Source: Flavobacterium sp. SUN052
GTDB lineage: Bacteria > Bacteroidota > Bacteroidia > Flavobacteriales > Flavobacteriaceae
Length of the DNA: 64,000 nucleotides
Assembly (NCBI RefSeq): GCF_028867935.1
Contig: NZ_JAPQNS010000001.1
Location: 1,302,001-1,366,000 of the forward strand
Direction: 5' to 3'
Part shown: piece after piece, positions 26,198 to 34,487 of the stretch
Position numbering within the stretch: position 1 is the stretch's first letter
Layout of the letters: every line of letters begins with the position of its first letter
Made by a program: the position numbers and the translations under genes
The notes under the pieces: generated by a model
What the model was told of the DNA's origin: nothing
The model's input: only the letters and a program-made list of their open reading frames with translations
The model's database searches: none

Positions 26198-26704
26198 TTA
26201 TGCCTCTTCCAGACTGGCCACTTCCGAAATAGGCTTGAGGTTGGCCGGAATCTTCGCTTCTTCGTTGTAAGGGAAAATATCGAGCAGGGGTGTCTTATTG
26301 ATGTCGGTGATTTCAGACGGCATCAGAATTGTTTTGAGACTTTCTTCCAACTGCTCATACGCCTGTTTCACCGTCCAGGCGTTGATCAGCATCATATTCA
26401 CAATTTTCTTCTCGCGACCTTTGTCGTCTTCGGTGGTAAAGATAACTTTTGCTTTGTACCAGTTATCACCGCCTTCTTCAATCTGAAATACGTCGGCCAG
26501 CTTCAGTTTAGAAATGCGTGCCACCTGAAAATCGGGCGTATTGGCAGGAACCTCCTGGTAAAGCCGTGCTTCGGCATCCGTATACGAAACGGCATCGACC
26601 AGATAAGCCTCGGTAATGGTTTTCAACCGGACCTGATCGCCCTGCCGGTCGGTTACTATTTCTTCTTTTTGGTACTTGATCGTTCCTTGAAACCAGGTTG
26701 GCAT
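26198..26704 (-). CDS. DUF4494 family protein
   Basis: 168 residues from ATG 26704 (MPTWFQGTIKYQKEEI), which matches the conserved N terminus of this Bacteroidota-specific family; the longer frame would read into the preceding gene. It is all beta/alpha mixed, with an acidic C terminus and no signal peptide. Function is unknown. A TAACTTTG -7-like box lies at 26723-26730 on this strand. Confidence 0.85.
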   Translation of the reverse strand: MPTWFQGTIKYQKEEIVTDRQGDQVRLKTITEAYLVDAVSYTDAEARLYQEVPANTPDFQVARISKLKLADVFQIEEGGDNWYKAKVIFTTEDDKGREKKIVNMMLINAWTVKQAYEQLEESLKTILMPSEITDINKTPLLDIFPYNEEAKIPANLKPISEVASLEEA

Positions 26705-26722
26705 AAGCTCTGTTTTTTTTCT

Positions 26723-26730
26723 CAAAGTTA
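26723..26730 (-). promoter_or_regulatory. Candidate -7 box TAACTTTG for the DUF4494 gene
   Basis: Fits TAnnTTTG on the minus strand, 18 bases before the ATG at 26704, and overlaps the end of the HDAC-like gene. Confidence 0.35.
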
Positions 26731-27645
26731 CGAAAACTTCCCCACAGCTACCCGGAAGGTGTTGCAATGGGCCTCAACAATATCAGCAATGCGGGGTGAA
26801 TAACCGCCCCCCATGGAGACTACAATGGGTAAGCCGTATTCGATGGCTTTGTCGAATACAAACTGGTCGCGTTGGCGACATCCCTCACGGCTCACGGCCA
26901 GCTTGCCAAGCCGGTCTGTTGCTACAATGTCTACCCCAGCCACATAAAAGAGGAAATCGGGTTGATGCTGGTCAATCAGGCGGGGGAGGGTTTCGTACAG
27001 GGTGGTTAGATAGATATCGTCGGCGGTACCGGTTGGGAAGGCAATGTCGAGGTCAGACTGCTCTTTTTTGAGCGGGTAATTGTCTTTTCCGTGCATACTA
27101 AACGTAAATACGCGGTCCTCACCCTGAAACATTACCGCCGTTCCATTTCCCTGATGTACATCGAGGTCGATGACCAGAATTCGTTTGGCCCGGCCCGTTT
27201 CAAGCAGAAAATGCGACGCTACCCCCACATCGTTGAGTAAACAAAACCCTTCGCCCCGGTCTGGATAAGCATGGTGCGTACCACCGGCTACGTTCATGGC
27301 GCAGCCCTGTTTCATCGCCAGTAGTGCACAGTCGATGGTACCCTGGGTAATGATCCACTCCCGTTCAATCAGTTCGGGTGATAACGGAAACCCAATGCGT
27401 CGGACCATCTGGGCCGGAACAGTCAGCGCCTTAAGTTGATGGACGTATTCAGGCGCGTGAACGCCAAGCACCCAATGATCATCGACGGGGGAGGGGGCAA
27501 AGAAATTTTCGTCCGTGCAGGTGCCTTCGTACAGCAGTTGCTCTGGTATCAATTCGTATTTAAGCATCGGGAAACGGTGGGGTTCGCCATTAGGACCGGT
27601 GGGGAGAGATAGTTTGTATACAGGTGCGTAAGCAATATAAACCAT
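26728..27645 (-). CDS. Histone-deacetylase-like (class IIb/IV type) hydrolase
   Basis: 305 residues, the usual size of bacterial HDAC-like amidohydrolases. Zinc and catalytic motifs are intact: GGTHHAY (His124, His125), then VIDLDVHQGNGTA with Asp162 and His164, and a later Asp in VDIVATDRLGKLAVS, plus GGGYS at the end. These enzymes deacetylate small molecules such as acetoin-related or acetylpolyamine compounds, or proteins; the real substrate is unknown. No signal peptide, so cytoplasmic. Confidence 0.9.
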   Translation of the reverse strand: MVYIAYAPVYKLSLPTGPNGEPHRFPMLKYELIPEQLLYEGTCTDENFFAPSPVDDHWVLGVHAPEYVHQLKALTVPAQMVRRIGFPLSPELIEREWIITQGTIDCALLAMKQGCAMNVAGGTHHAYPDRGEGFCLLNDVGVASHFLLETGRAKRILVIDLDVHQGNGTAVMFQGEDRVFTFSMHGKDNYPLKKEQSDLDIAFPTGTADDIYLTTLYETLPRLIDQHQPDFLFYVAGVDIVATDRLGKLAVSREGCRQRDQFVFDKAIEYGLPIVVSMGGGYSPRIADIVEAHCNTFRVAVGKFS

Positions 27646-27736
27646 AGGCTGGAAGACTTCCCGTTGAATAAAGTTGGGTACCGTTTAACCAACGGATTAA
27701 GGTTGGTGTTGGCAAAGACTCTAAATTACTCTACGA

Positions 27737-28480
27737 ATGCCTCAGAAATCATCGAAAGTAGCCATAGTAACGGGAGGAGCTCATGGCATCGGGTTGGCTA
27801 CCGCCCAACTGTTGCTGGAAAATGAGTACCGGGTTGCTATTTGGGACAGCAGTCAGGGACCGTTGGATAGTCTACCAAAAATACTGGGAAAGAAGATGAA
27901 AGTTTGTCTGGCTCTCCGGTGCGATATTTCCAATGAAAATGAAGTGCAGCAGGCGGTGCGTAATACACTGGCCCAATTCGGGCGGATCGATGTGCTGATG
28001 AATAACGCGGGCGTCATGGACGAAAAGCCGTTGGCTGAGGTAACACTGGCCGACTGGAACCGGGTCATTGGAACAAACTTAACGGGGGCTTTTCTAAGTG
28101 CAAAATATACCGCTGCCGAATTGAGTAAACACCGGGGTTGTATCATCAATATGGCGTCGACACGGGCGTTTCAGTCGGAGGCAGACACCTTTTCGTACTC
28201 GGCTTCAAAAGGGGCTTTGATTGCACTGACGCACTCGCTGGCCGTTTCGCTTGGGCCCCAGGTACGGGTCAACAGTATTAGCCCCGGCTGGATCGACGTG
28301 ACGGGTGAACCGGAGAAACTGCGGAAAAAAGACCATGAGCAACATCCCGCCGGTCGGGTAGGAACACCTGATGATGTAGCCCGAATGGTACTGTTTCTGG
28401 CCAATGACGCCAATGATTTTATTACCGGGCAAAATTTCGTTGTCGACGGGGGTATGACAAAAAAAATGATTTACGTCTAA
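27737..28480 (+). CDS. SDR-family oxidoreductase
   Basis: 247 residues. Complete classical SDR motifs: TGGAHGIG near residue 12, NNAG (about 91-94), and the catalytic YSASK (about 154-158) preceded by the Ser-containing IINMAST. The C terminus reads FITGQNFVVDGGM, as in FabG-like enzymes. It reduces or oxidises a carbonyl/alcohol with NAD(P)H; the substrate is unknown. It is transcribed divergently from the HDAC-like gene. Unlike the SDR at 18401, its active site is intact. Confidence 0.9.
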   Translation: MPQKSSKVAIVTGGAHGIGLATAQLLLENEYRVAIWDSSQGPLDSLPKILGKKMKVCLALRCDISNENEVQQAVRNTLAQFGRIDVLMNNAGVMDEKPLAEVTLADWNRVIGTNLTGAFLSAKYTAAELSKHRGCIINMASTRAFQSEADTFSYSASKGALIALTHSLAVSLGPQVRVNSISPGWIDVTGEPEKLRKKDHEQHPAGRVGTPDDVARMVLFLANDANDFITGQNFVVDGGMTKKMIYV

Positions 28481-28546
28481 AGAAATACCCCAAACAATGT
28501 GAATTGAATTTGTGTTTTGTATACAAATAGTAAACACTTCGTTAGA

Positions 28547-29002
28547 ATGAATATAGAACTCTCTCTATCCTCTGAAAAAGCTTCGGCAGAACTCCTAGAC
28601 ACTCTGATTCTGCATCGTCCTGCAAATAGGCATGCTCCTGTTTCAGTTCAGTTTTTATGCCGTCGGAACATGGATGAGACAGTTCTCCACGACGACCGGA
28701 TGAGCTTACCACCCCTCTCGTGGTTCGATGCGAATCTGCTTCAAGCGTTTACCAAGCAATTAGCGGCCAGTACTCGACTGGATAGTTGTCAGGTTGAATT
28801 GCCAGACGCTGGTCTTCGGCTGATTGGCCATACCCGGCGCAACACAGAGCACAAAACAAGTGGTCATACCATCCGGGTTGAGTCGTTACCAACGGCCGCC
28901 CGTCAGTTTGCATCATTCTCCCTGAATGGTACGCAGGCCGATATTCGGACGTATGCCCGAAAATTATACAGCCGGCTTTGGGAGGTTTTCTGCCGGGGGT
29001 AA
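28547..29002 (+). CDS. Hypothetical protein, 151 residues
   Basis: Start at ATG 28547 (MNIELSLSSEKASAEL), with an alternative 30 bases upstream. The product is soluble, moderately basic in its second half, and has no signal peptide, membrane helix or recognised motif. It precedes a small acidic gene by 22 bases on the same strand, so the two may be co-expressed. Codon use matches neighbours. I do not recognise the family. Confidence 0.6.
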   Translation: MNIELSLSSEKASAELLDTLILHRPANRHAPVSVQFLCRRNMDETVLHDDRMSLPPLSWFDANLLQAFTKQLAASTRLDSCQVELPDAGLRLIGHTRRNTEHKTSGHTIRVESLPTAARQFASFSLNGTQADIRTYARKLYSRLWEVFCRG

Positions 29003-29024
29003 TAAATACGCTTAACTCAACACT

Positions 29025-29300
29025 ATGGAAAATATAAATCAGGATGCCATGATGCATTCACGTCGGGCTACATACGACTCTGACACCGGTGGACCACTCC
29101 AGATTCCGAATGACCGCGACACGCTGCAAGACGAAGCCACGGAAGACTCGGCCCGCATGGTCAGCGAAGGAAGCGATGATAGTGCCGACGACTCACCCTC
29201 ATTAACAACGCCAAATCCAGACTCGGTAACGGGTGGAGGCAGCAGCGCTGACGAACCGCTCGGGAAAACGAACCCGGAGGATTCTCCACTCAACAAATAA
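29025..29300 (+). CDS. Small acidic disordered protein
   Basis: 91 residues from ATG 29025, rich in Asp, Glu, Ser, Thr and Gly with no hydrophobic core (for example SEGSDDSADDSPSLTTPNPD). It is likely disordered. It is followed 10 bases later by a textbook terminator (29311-29331 plus T8), which supports expression. A protein of similar style lies at 4002. Function unknown. Confidence 0.6.
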   Translation: MENINQDAMMHSRRATYDSDTGGPLQIPNDRDTLQDEATEDSARMVSEGSDDSADDSPSLTTPNPDSVTGGGSSADEPLGKTNPEDSPLNK

Positions 29301-29310
29301 TATTGAAACG

Positions 29311-29339
29311 ATGAGCGCCTTGAGCGCTCATTTTTTTTC
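29311..29339 (+). terminator. Rho-independent terminator
   Basis: ATGAGCGC (29311-29318) pairs with GCGCTCAT (29324-29331) around CTTGA and runs into eight T residues. Confidence 0.88.
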
Positions 29340-29354
29340 GACCCAGGTCGTTCT

Positions 29355-29434
29355 TTTTCTGACAGGATTACAGGATTAGACATGATTTCTATTGGCTGAA
29401 AAATCCCGTCTAATCCTGTAATCCTGTCAGAAAA
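29355..29434. repeat. Perfect 27-bp inverted repeat
   Basis: Arms 29355-29381 and 29408-29434 are exactly complementary (words TCTGACAGGATTACAGGATT and GATTAGAC). It shares the word GGATTAGACA with the repeat after dusB. It is placed after a terminator and before the MFS gene. Confidence 0.8.
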
Positions 29435-29529
29435 CAAATTTGTCCTACACCATCTCCGCAGCATTCCTGTTGCGGTTTCTTTGTTTTTGGCTAATTTCAG
29501 GCGTTAAACCGACTATTTCGTCAATCAAT

Positions 29530-30750
29530 ATGAATTCAAAAACCCGCATACAGTTGTCAATCATGATGTTCCTCCAATTTTTTATGTGGGGAGCGTGGTA
29601 TGGTCAGGTTACTAAATACATGGAGAAAACAATGGGCGCGACTGGTGTGCAGCAGGGAGCTGCTTTTGCCACATTTTCGCTCGCCATGCTGGCCGCCCCC
29701 TTTTTTGTGGGCATGATTGCAGACCGCTATTTTGCCGCCCAACGGGTATTGGGAGTTCTTAACTTATTGGGTGCGGCTGTGCTGTATGTATTAATCGACG
29801 TACATGATGCCGACCAGTTTTTCTGGATTCTACTGGTCTACTGCCTTACCTTTGCTCCCACACTGGCCCTCACGTCGTCTATTGCCATGCAGCAGATGAG
29901 TAGCCCCGAAAAGCAGTTTCCAGGTATTCGGGTGTTAGGTACACTGGCCTGGATTGCGGTAACCAATATTATCGGGTATTACGGGTTTGGGGATAAGGTC
30001 GAGATTTTTGAACTGTCGATGTATACATCGCTGGTATTTGGGATTTTCTCATTTTTTCTGCCCAATACGCCCCCCAAAGCAACCCAAAGCACCTCCCTGG
30101 GACAGATTCTGGGTTTGGATGCGTTGAAATTATTCAAAGACCGCTCGTTTACCATCTTCTTTATTTCATCGGTATTAATCTGCATTCCCCTGTCCTTTTA
30201 TTACGCGATGGCCAACCCGGCTCTAACCGATTCGGGGATGAAAAACGTGGAGAACGTGATGTCGCTGGGGCAAGTGTCGGAGGTTGGGTTCATGTTGCTC
30301 ATACCACTTGCCTTCACCCGGCTGGGCGTGAAAAAAATGCTTATAGTGGGGCTTGTAGCCTGGATCGCCCGCTTCCTGTTTTTTGGCTTTGGTAATGCCG
30401 ATACGGGTGTCTGGATGTTTTATCTGGCCATCATTCTGCACGGCGTATGCTATGATTTCTTTTTTGTAACCGGTCAGATTTACACCGATAACAAAGCGGG
30501 CGACAGCATACGGTCGTCGGCGCAGGGGCTGATTTCGCTGGCTACCTACGGTATCGGTATGAGCATCGGTTCTTACCTGTCGGGAGCGGTGAAAGACTGG
30601 GCTAAGACCGACACCGGCATTGATTACCTCCGCTTCTGGATGGTACCAGCTGCTATTGCCGGGGTCGTGTTACTGCTCTTCATCTTTTTCTTCAGTGATA
30701 CTAAGAAAGCGATTCCCACAGAAGGCGAACTGGTAACAGGGCCATTATAG
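29530..30750 (+). CDS. MFS transporter, nucleoside:H+ symporter type
   Basis: 406 residues from ATG 29530 (MNSKTRIQLSIMMFLQFFMW); the in-frame ATG at 29440 adds a weak N terminus partly in the inverted repeat. Twelve membrane helices. The opening MMFLQFFMWGAWYGQVTKYM and the YDFFFVTGQIYTDNKAG stretch are characteristic of the NupG/XapB-like nucleoside permease branch in Bacteroidota. It probably imports nucleosides or related sugars by proton symport at the inner membrane. Substrate not determined. Confidence 0.85.
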   Translation: MNSKTRIQLSIMMFLQFFMWGAWYGQVTKYMEKTMGATGVQQGAAFATFSLAMLAAPFFVGMIADRYFAAQRVLGVLNLLGAAVLYVLIDVHDADQFFWILLVYCLTFAPTLALTSSIAMQQMSSPEKQFPGIRVLGTLAWIAVTNIIGYYGFGDKVEIFELSMYTSLVFGIFSFFLPNTPPKATQSTSLGQILGLDALKLFKDRSFTIFFISSVLICIPLSFYYAMANPALTDSGMKNVENVMSLGQVSEVGFMLLIPLAFTRLGVKKMLIVGLVAWIARFLFFGFGNADTGVWMFYLAIILHGVCYDFFFVTGQIYTDNKAGDSIRSSAQGLISLATYGIGMSIGSYLSGAVKDWAKTDTGIDYLRFWMVPAAIAGVVLLLFIFFFSDTKKAIPTEGELVTGPL

Positions 30751-30769
30751 AACTTTTAAAGCCAATAGT

Positions 30770-30967
30770 ATGGAAAAGAAGCAACGGATTGTGGTTTATG
30801 AGGATGCAAATGGACCATATAAACAATTCTTGCGGGATGGCATGGATATGACTCCTGATGAACTATTTGTTAGTTTCATGAAGATGAGAGCAAGGAACCA
30901 GGCTTTCTTTGGTGTCAAAAAGAAAACCTCGCAACGGTTGACAATTACTAAACCGTCATGGATTTAG
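30770..30967 (+). CDS. Hypothetical small protein, 65 residues
   Basis: Starts MEKKQRIVVYEDANGPYKQF and is charged and soluble, with a lysine-rich C terminus. A similar small frame preceding a nucleotidyltransferase-like gene is familiar to me from Bacteroidota genomes, but I cannot confirm it here. Its last codons overlap the start of a 16-codon remnant at 30958. It lies 20 bases after the MFS gene. Could be one half of a broken two-gene module. Confidence 0.5.
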   Translation: MEKKQRIVVYEDANGPYKQFLRDGMDMTPDELFVSFMKMRARNQAFFGVKKKTSQRLTITKPSWI

Positions 30968-31008
30968 ACAATCAAGATTATCTTGATTTTAATGTCGGTG
31001 GAGAATAG
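30958..31008 (+). pseudogene. Truncated frame, possible nucleotidyltransferase remnant
   Basis: A 16-codon frame, MDLDNQDYLDFNVGGE then stop, overlaps the end of the preceding gene by ten bases, as translationally coupled genes do. The opening DNQDYLDF resembles the N terminus of DUF6036/AbiEii-type nucleotidyltransferase proteins that often follow a short partner gene in this phylum. The rest of such a protein is missing before xth at 31022. This is inferred from memory of the family, not from alignment. Confidence 0.3.
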
Positions 31009-31021
31009 CCGATAACAATTA

Positions 31022-31798
31022 ATGCAACTCCTGACCTATAATCTCAACGGAATCCGTTCTGCCCTGCAAAAAGGTTTGGCCGAATGGCTTGCTACCCAAC
31101 AGTTTGATGTTCTCTGTTTTCAGGAAGTAAAAGCCACCCACGATGTGGTTGATTTGGCACCGCTGGAAGCGCTTGGTTACCGATACCACTGGCATGCTGC
31201 CGAAAAAAAAGGGTACTCTGGTGTGGCAACCTTTTCCAAAATAGCCCCTGATAATGTGGTGCAGGGTTGTGGACTTGCAGTGTACGATTGTGAAGGTCGA
31301 ATCCTCCGCACCGACTTCGGCGATATTACCGTGCTGAACTGTTATTTCCCGAGTGGCACTACCGGCGATCTCCGGCAGTCGGTGAAGATGGCTTTCCTCG
31401 CCGATTTTTACGACTATGTGCAGACGCTCCGCCAAACCCGGCCGAACCTGATTGTGGTGGGCGACTATAACATTGCACATACTGAACGGGATATTCACGA
31501 CCCCGTTCGCAACAAAAACAGTACCGGGTTTCTACCTGAAGAACGCGCCTGGATGGATCAATGGTTTGCCACTGGGTTCACCGATGCGTTCCGGCACGTG
31601 CATCCCGACAAAACAGAATACAGCTGGTGGAGTTACCGGGCCGGTGCCAGAGCCAACAACAAAGGCTGGCGCATCGATTATATCTCGGTCGCTGATGAGC
31701 TGCAACCCCGCATCGAGTCCGCCGGCCATTTCCCGGATGTAATCCATTCTGATCATGGTGGGGTATTTTTGTTATTGAGTGATTTGGTGAATGAGTGA
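31022..31798 (+). CDS. xth: Exodeoxyribonuclease III
   Basis: 258 residues. Endonuclease/exonuclease/phosphatase fold with all ExoIII/APE1 motifs: LNGIRSA (Asn), CFQEVKA (metal-binding Glu), GDYNIAHTERDI (Asp, Asn), and a C-terminal SDHGGVFLLL (catalytic Asp-His). It cleaves at abasic sites and degrades DNA 3' to 5' in base excision repair. The last coding bases form the left arm of the 30-bp inverted repeat (31777-31857). Confidence 0.95.
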   Translation: MQLLTYNLNGIRSALQKGLAEWLATQQFDVLCFQEVKATHDVVDLAPLEALGYRYHWHAAEKKGYSGVATFSKIAPDNVVQGCGLAVYDCEGRILRTDFGDITVLNCYFPSGTTGDLRQSVKMAFLADFYDYVQTLRQTRPNLIVVGDYNIAHTERDIHDPVRNKNSTGFLPEERAWMDQWFATGFTDAFRHVHPDKTEYSWWSYRAGARANNKGWRIDYISVADELQPRIESAGHFPDVIHSDHGGVFLLLSDLVNE

Positions 31799-31857
31799 TT
31801 GAGTGAAACAAAGAGAAAAGATATGGCTCACTCAATTACTCATTCACCAAATCACTC
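31777..31857. repeat. 30-bp inverted repeat spanning the xth stop and reaching the nadR start
   Basis: Arms 31777-31806 and 31828-31857 pair with a single mismatch and are made of GAGTGA-type units. The left arm encodes the last residues and stop codon of xth (31796-31798); the right arm ends one base before the nadR-like ATG (31859). It could terminate or modulate translation of the next gene. Confidence 0.8.
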
Positions 31858-31858
31858 C

Positions 31859-32833
31859 ATGCATTTCACTCATGGTCTGATCTTCGGAAAATTCATGCCC
31901 GTTCATGCCGGGCATCTGGCGTTGATCGAGTTTGCTGCCCGACAATGCTCCCACTTGACGGTGTCGATGAGTTACACACCGGATGATCCCATTGCGCCGG
32001 CATTACGACTGGAATGGCTCCGTTCGCTGCTGGCTGACCGTCCTGCCATTGAGGTTGTCAGCGAGCCCGATGATTTTCATGATCCTGCGCTGCCGCTGTG
32101 GGAGGCTACCAAAACATGGGCGACGTTTATCCGCCAGCGATTCCCGGATATTGATGTTTTTTTCTGTTCAGAAGCCTACGGCGAACCGTTATCCGCTCAC
32201 CTTGGCCTGCCCTGTATTTATTTCGACCCCGATCGCACGAACGTACCGGTATCGGCGACGCTCATTCGGCACCACCCGTTTCAGTATTGGGAGTACATCC
32301 CGGCTGTAGTGCGCCCCTACTTTGTGAAGCGGATCTGTTTATATGGCCCCGAAAGCGTTGGCAAAACCACCACCGGTAAACAACTGGCCGATTACTATCA
32401 GACTAGCTTTGTGCAGGAGGTAGCCCGCGATATGCTCTTTGACAATGAGTTTACACTGGAAGACATTATTCGGATTGGGTATGCCCAAACCCAGGCTGTG
32501 CTTGAAGCTACCAAAACAGCCAATAAGCTGCTGATTTGCGACACTGATGTAATTACCACGGAACTCTACTCGCAGATCTACCTCAATGAAGTGCCGCCAG
32601 TACTATACGAACTCGAAAAGCAGGTTCATTACGATCAGTATTTCCTGCTCGACATCGATGTTCCCTGGGTAGCCGACGGCCTGCGCGACTTGGGTCACCG
32701 TCGGCAGGAAATATTCAACAGCTTCAAAGCTGCCCTCGACGAACGAGGCATTCCGTATATCAGGGTATCGGGCGATTGGCCTACCCGTTGGCAAACAATT
32801 GTGGAGGCAATTGAAAAAATGATGAATGGGTAA
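31859..32833 (+). CDS. nadR: NadR-like NMN adenylyltransferase / ribosylnicotinamide kinase
   Basis: 324 residues from ATG 31859 (MHFTHGLIFGKFMPVHAGH); longer starts would encode the palindrome. The N-terminal nucleotidyltransferase carries GKFMPVHAGH (HxGH). The C-terminal kinase carries the P-loop GPESVGKTTTGK at about 168-179. Together they convert nicotinamide riboside to NMN and on to NAD. The N-terminal DNA-binding repressor domain of enterobacterial NadR is absent, so this is an enzyme only. Confidence 0.9.
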   Translation: MHFTHGLIFGKFMPVHAGHLALIEFAARQCSHLTVSMSYTPDDPIAPALRLEWLRSLLADRPAIEVVSEPDDFHDPALPLWEATKTWATFIRQRFPDIDVFFCSEAYGEPLSAHLGLPCIYFDPDRTNVPVSATLIRHHPFQYWEYIPAVVRPYFVKRICLYGPESVGKTTTGKQLADYYQTSFVQEVARDMLFDNEFTLEDIIRIGYAQTQAVLEATKTANKLLICDTDVITTELYSQIYLNEVPPVLYELEKQVHYDQYFLLDIDVPWVADGLRDLGHRRQEIFNSFKAALDERGIPYIRVSGDWPTRWQTIVEAIEKMMNG

Positions 32834-32985
32834 TGCGTAATTAATGAACTACTCATTTGTTCGTACGAAATTACCCATCCATTATAGGGGAATTTACCGT
32901 TCGCTAAGCCGTTAGCGCTGGTAGAAACGATCTTCGGGGGAAGTACGTATGTTTACCAATAGCCCCTACGTATTGGCTTTTCTGT

Positions 32986-34413
32986 ATGACCCCATGGCTT
33001 CCTTTGTATAGTTCGCTTCGCATTTTTCTCGACGGAATGCTGAGTATGATGATTGTTTATGCCCTGTTGTCTTATTTCCAGCAGGGTAAATCCATCTACT
33101 GGAAGTACGCGCTTTATATCGGGTGTATGCTGGTCACGTTCCAACTGAACGACAACGACTATTCATCGGCCAACTACGCCCCTGGCGCTAATTATGCGGT
33201 AGCCCTGATTGAAAGTATCGCATTCATTCTGTATATCCGGTTTGCCATTCTTCTGATTAATATTCCCAGTCATGATCCGTTCAGTCATCGGCTTCTACAA
33301 TTTATGACGCTGGTGTTGCTGGGGGGAACCGTTTTAGATACGCTGTTGTGGGAGGGCGGAGTGTCCGATGACCTTCGAAGCGGACTTTACACTGTTAACC
33401 GTTTCGTGCTGGCGATTCTGGCCCTGGTGGTGGTACCACGTATTGTTCGGCTTCGCAAACCGGTTATATCGTATTTTATTACGGGGTCCTCGTTTTTCGT
33501 AACCGGTTGTGTACTGGCACTGTGTCTAAATTATGTACCTGCGCTGTTTACCCGCGAGCCCAGCAATCCATTTACGTTCCCCGTGCTGTATATCCAGGTG
33601 GGGGTGGTGCTGGAGGTGCTTTGCTTTACCCTGGGTCTCTCGCGATTGAATTTGCAGACGGAAGCCGAAAAACAGATCATGCAGGCTCAGCTCATTGAGC
33701 AGCTCAGGGAGAATGAACGCAAACAGGAAAAACTCCAGCGCATCCGCGACGATATTGCCCGTGATCTGCACGATGAGCTGGGCGCCGATTTAGGAGGTAT
33801 TGGCATGCTGGCCCTGTCGGCCTCGCGCCAGGTAATTACCCGCCCCGACGAGGTGGGTAGTAAACTTGTCCTGATCAGTCAGTCGTCCAGGCGAGTGGTT
33901 GCCACCATGCGCGAAATCATCTGGAACCTAAACTCGGCCCACGATACCTTACAAAATATGGCCAGCAGGCTCGAAGAAACAGCCCGCACCCACCTTGCCC
34001 AACAGGGTATCGACCTACACCTTGAATTGCCGCCCCGGGGCACCGATGGCCCCTTACCCGCCGAATACCGTCGCGATCTGTTTTTGTTGTTTAAAGAAGC
34101 TCTTCATAATCTGATCCGCCATTCGGGGGCCGCTCAGGCGTATATCCGGTTGTCTGTTGAAGAGGTTAGTGCCAATAAAACGGTCATCACGTTGGCCGTT
34201 CACGACAATGGCCGTGGGTTCGATCCCAGAGCAGTAGGGCCGGGGGGAAACGGGTTGCGGAGTATGTATCAGCGGGCCGCATCGCTCGATGGGACGCTCC
34301 AGATTACGGCGCCGGTTGGGGGTGGAACGATCCTTATCTTCCGCGGACCCGTTGATGGCATTACCCATCGACCGTTGGTGTACTCCGAATTACTGCCGGA
34401 AATAGTCAACTAA
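32986..34413 (+). CDS. Membrane sensor histidine kinase (HisKA_3 type), orphan
   Basis: 475 residues. Residues 1 to about 225 hold six or seven membrane helices (7TM-like sensor). A coiled coil at about 225-255 leads to the HisKA_3 dimerisation motif DIARDLHDELGADLGG with phospho-acceptor His262. A HATPase_c domain with DNGRGF and GGNGLRSMYQRA follows. This NarL-type kinase class normally pairs with a LuxR-type response regulator, but none is in the window. It sits directly upstream (74 bases) of the sigma / anti-sigma / protease run and might sense for it. Confidence 0.88.
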   Translation: MTPWLPLYSSLRIFLDGMLSMMIVYALLSYFQQGKSIYWKYALYIGCMLVTFQLNDNDYSSANYAPGANYAVALIESIAFILYIRFAILLINIPSHDPFSHRLLQFMTLVLLGGTVLDTLLWEGGVSDDLRSGLYTVNRFVLAILALVVVPRIVRLRKPVISYFITGSSFFVTGCVLALCLNYVPALFTREPSNPFTFPVLYIQVGVVLEVLCFTLGLSRLNLQTEAEKQIMQAQLIEQLRENERKQEKLQRIRDDIARDLHDELGADLGGIGMLALSASRQVITRPDEVGSKLVLISQSSRRVVATMREIIWNLNSAHDTLQNMASRLEETARTHLAQQGIDLHLELPPRGTDGPLPAEYRRDLFLLFKEALHNLIRHSGAAQAYIRLSVEEVSANKTVITLAVHDNGRGFDPRAVGPGGNGLRSMYQRAASLDGTLQITAPVGGGTILIFRGPVDGITHRPLVYSELLPEIVN

Positions 34414-34487
34414 TTGGTCTTTAGCACGAATTTAGGGTTAATACTTGACTGCCATGCCGCTTTTTGCGTACTTACCGGCTCACCCGT

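Noticed and set aside
31019..31498. 159-codon open frame on the minus strand
   Set aside because: Antisense to xth, whose motifs are complete.
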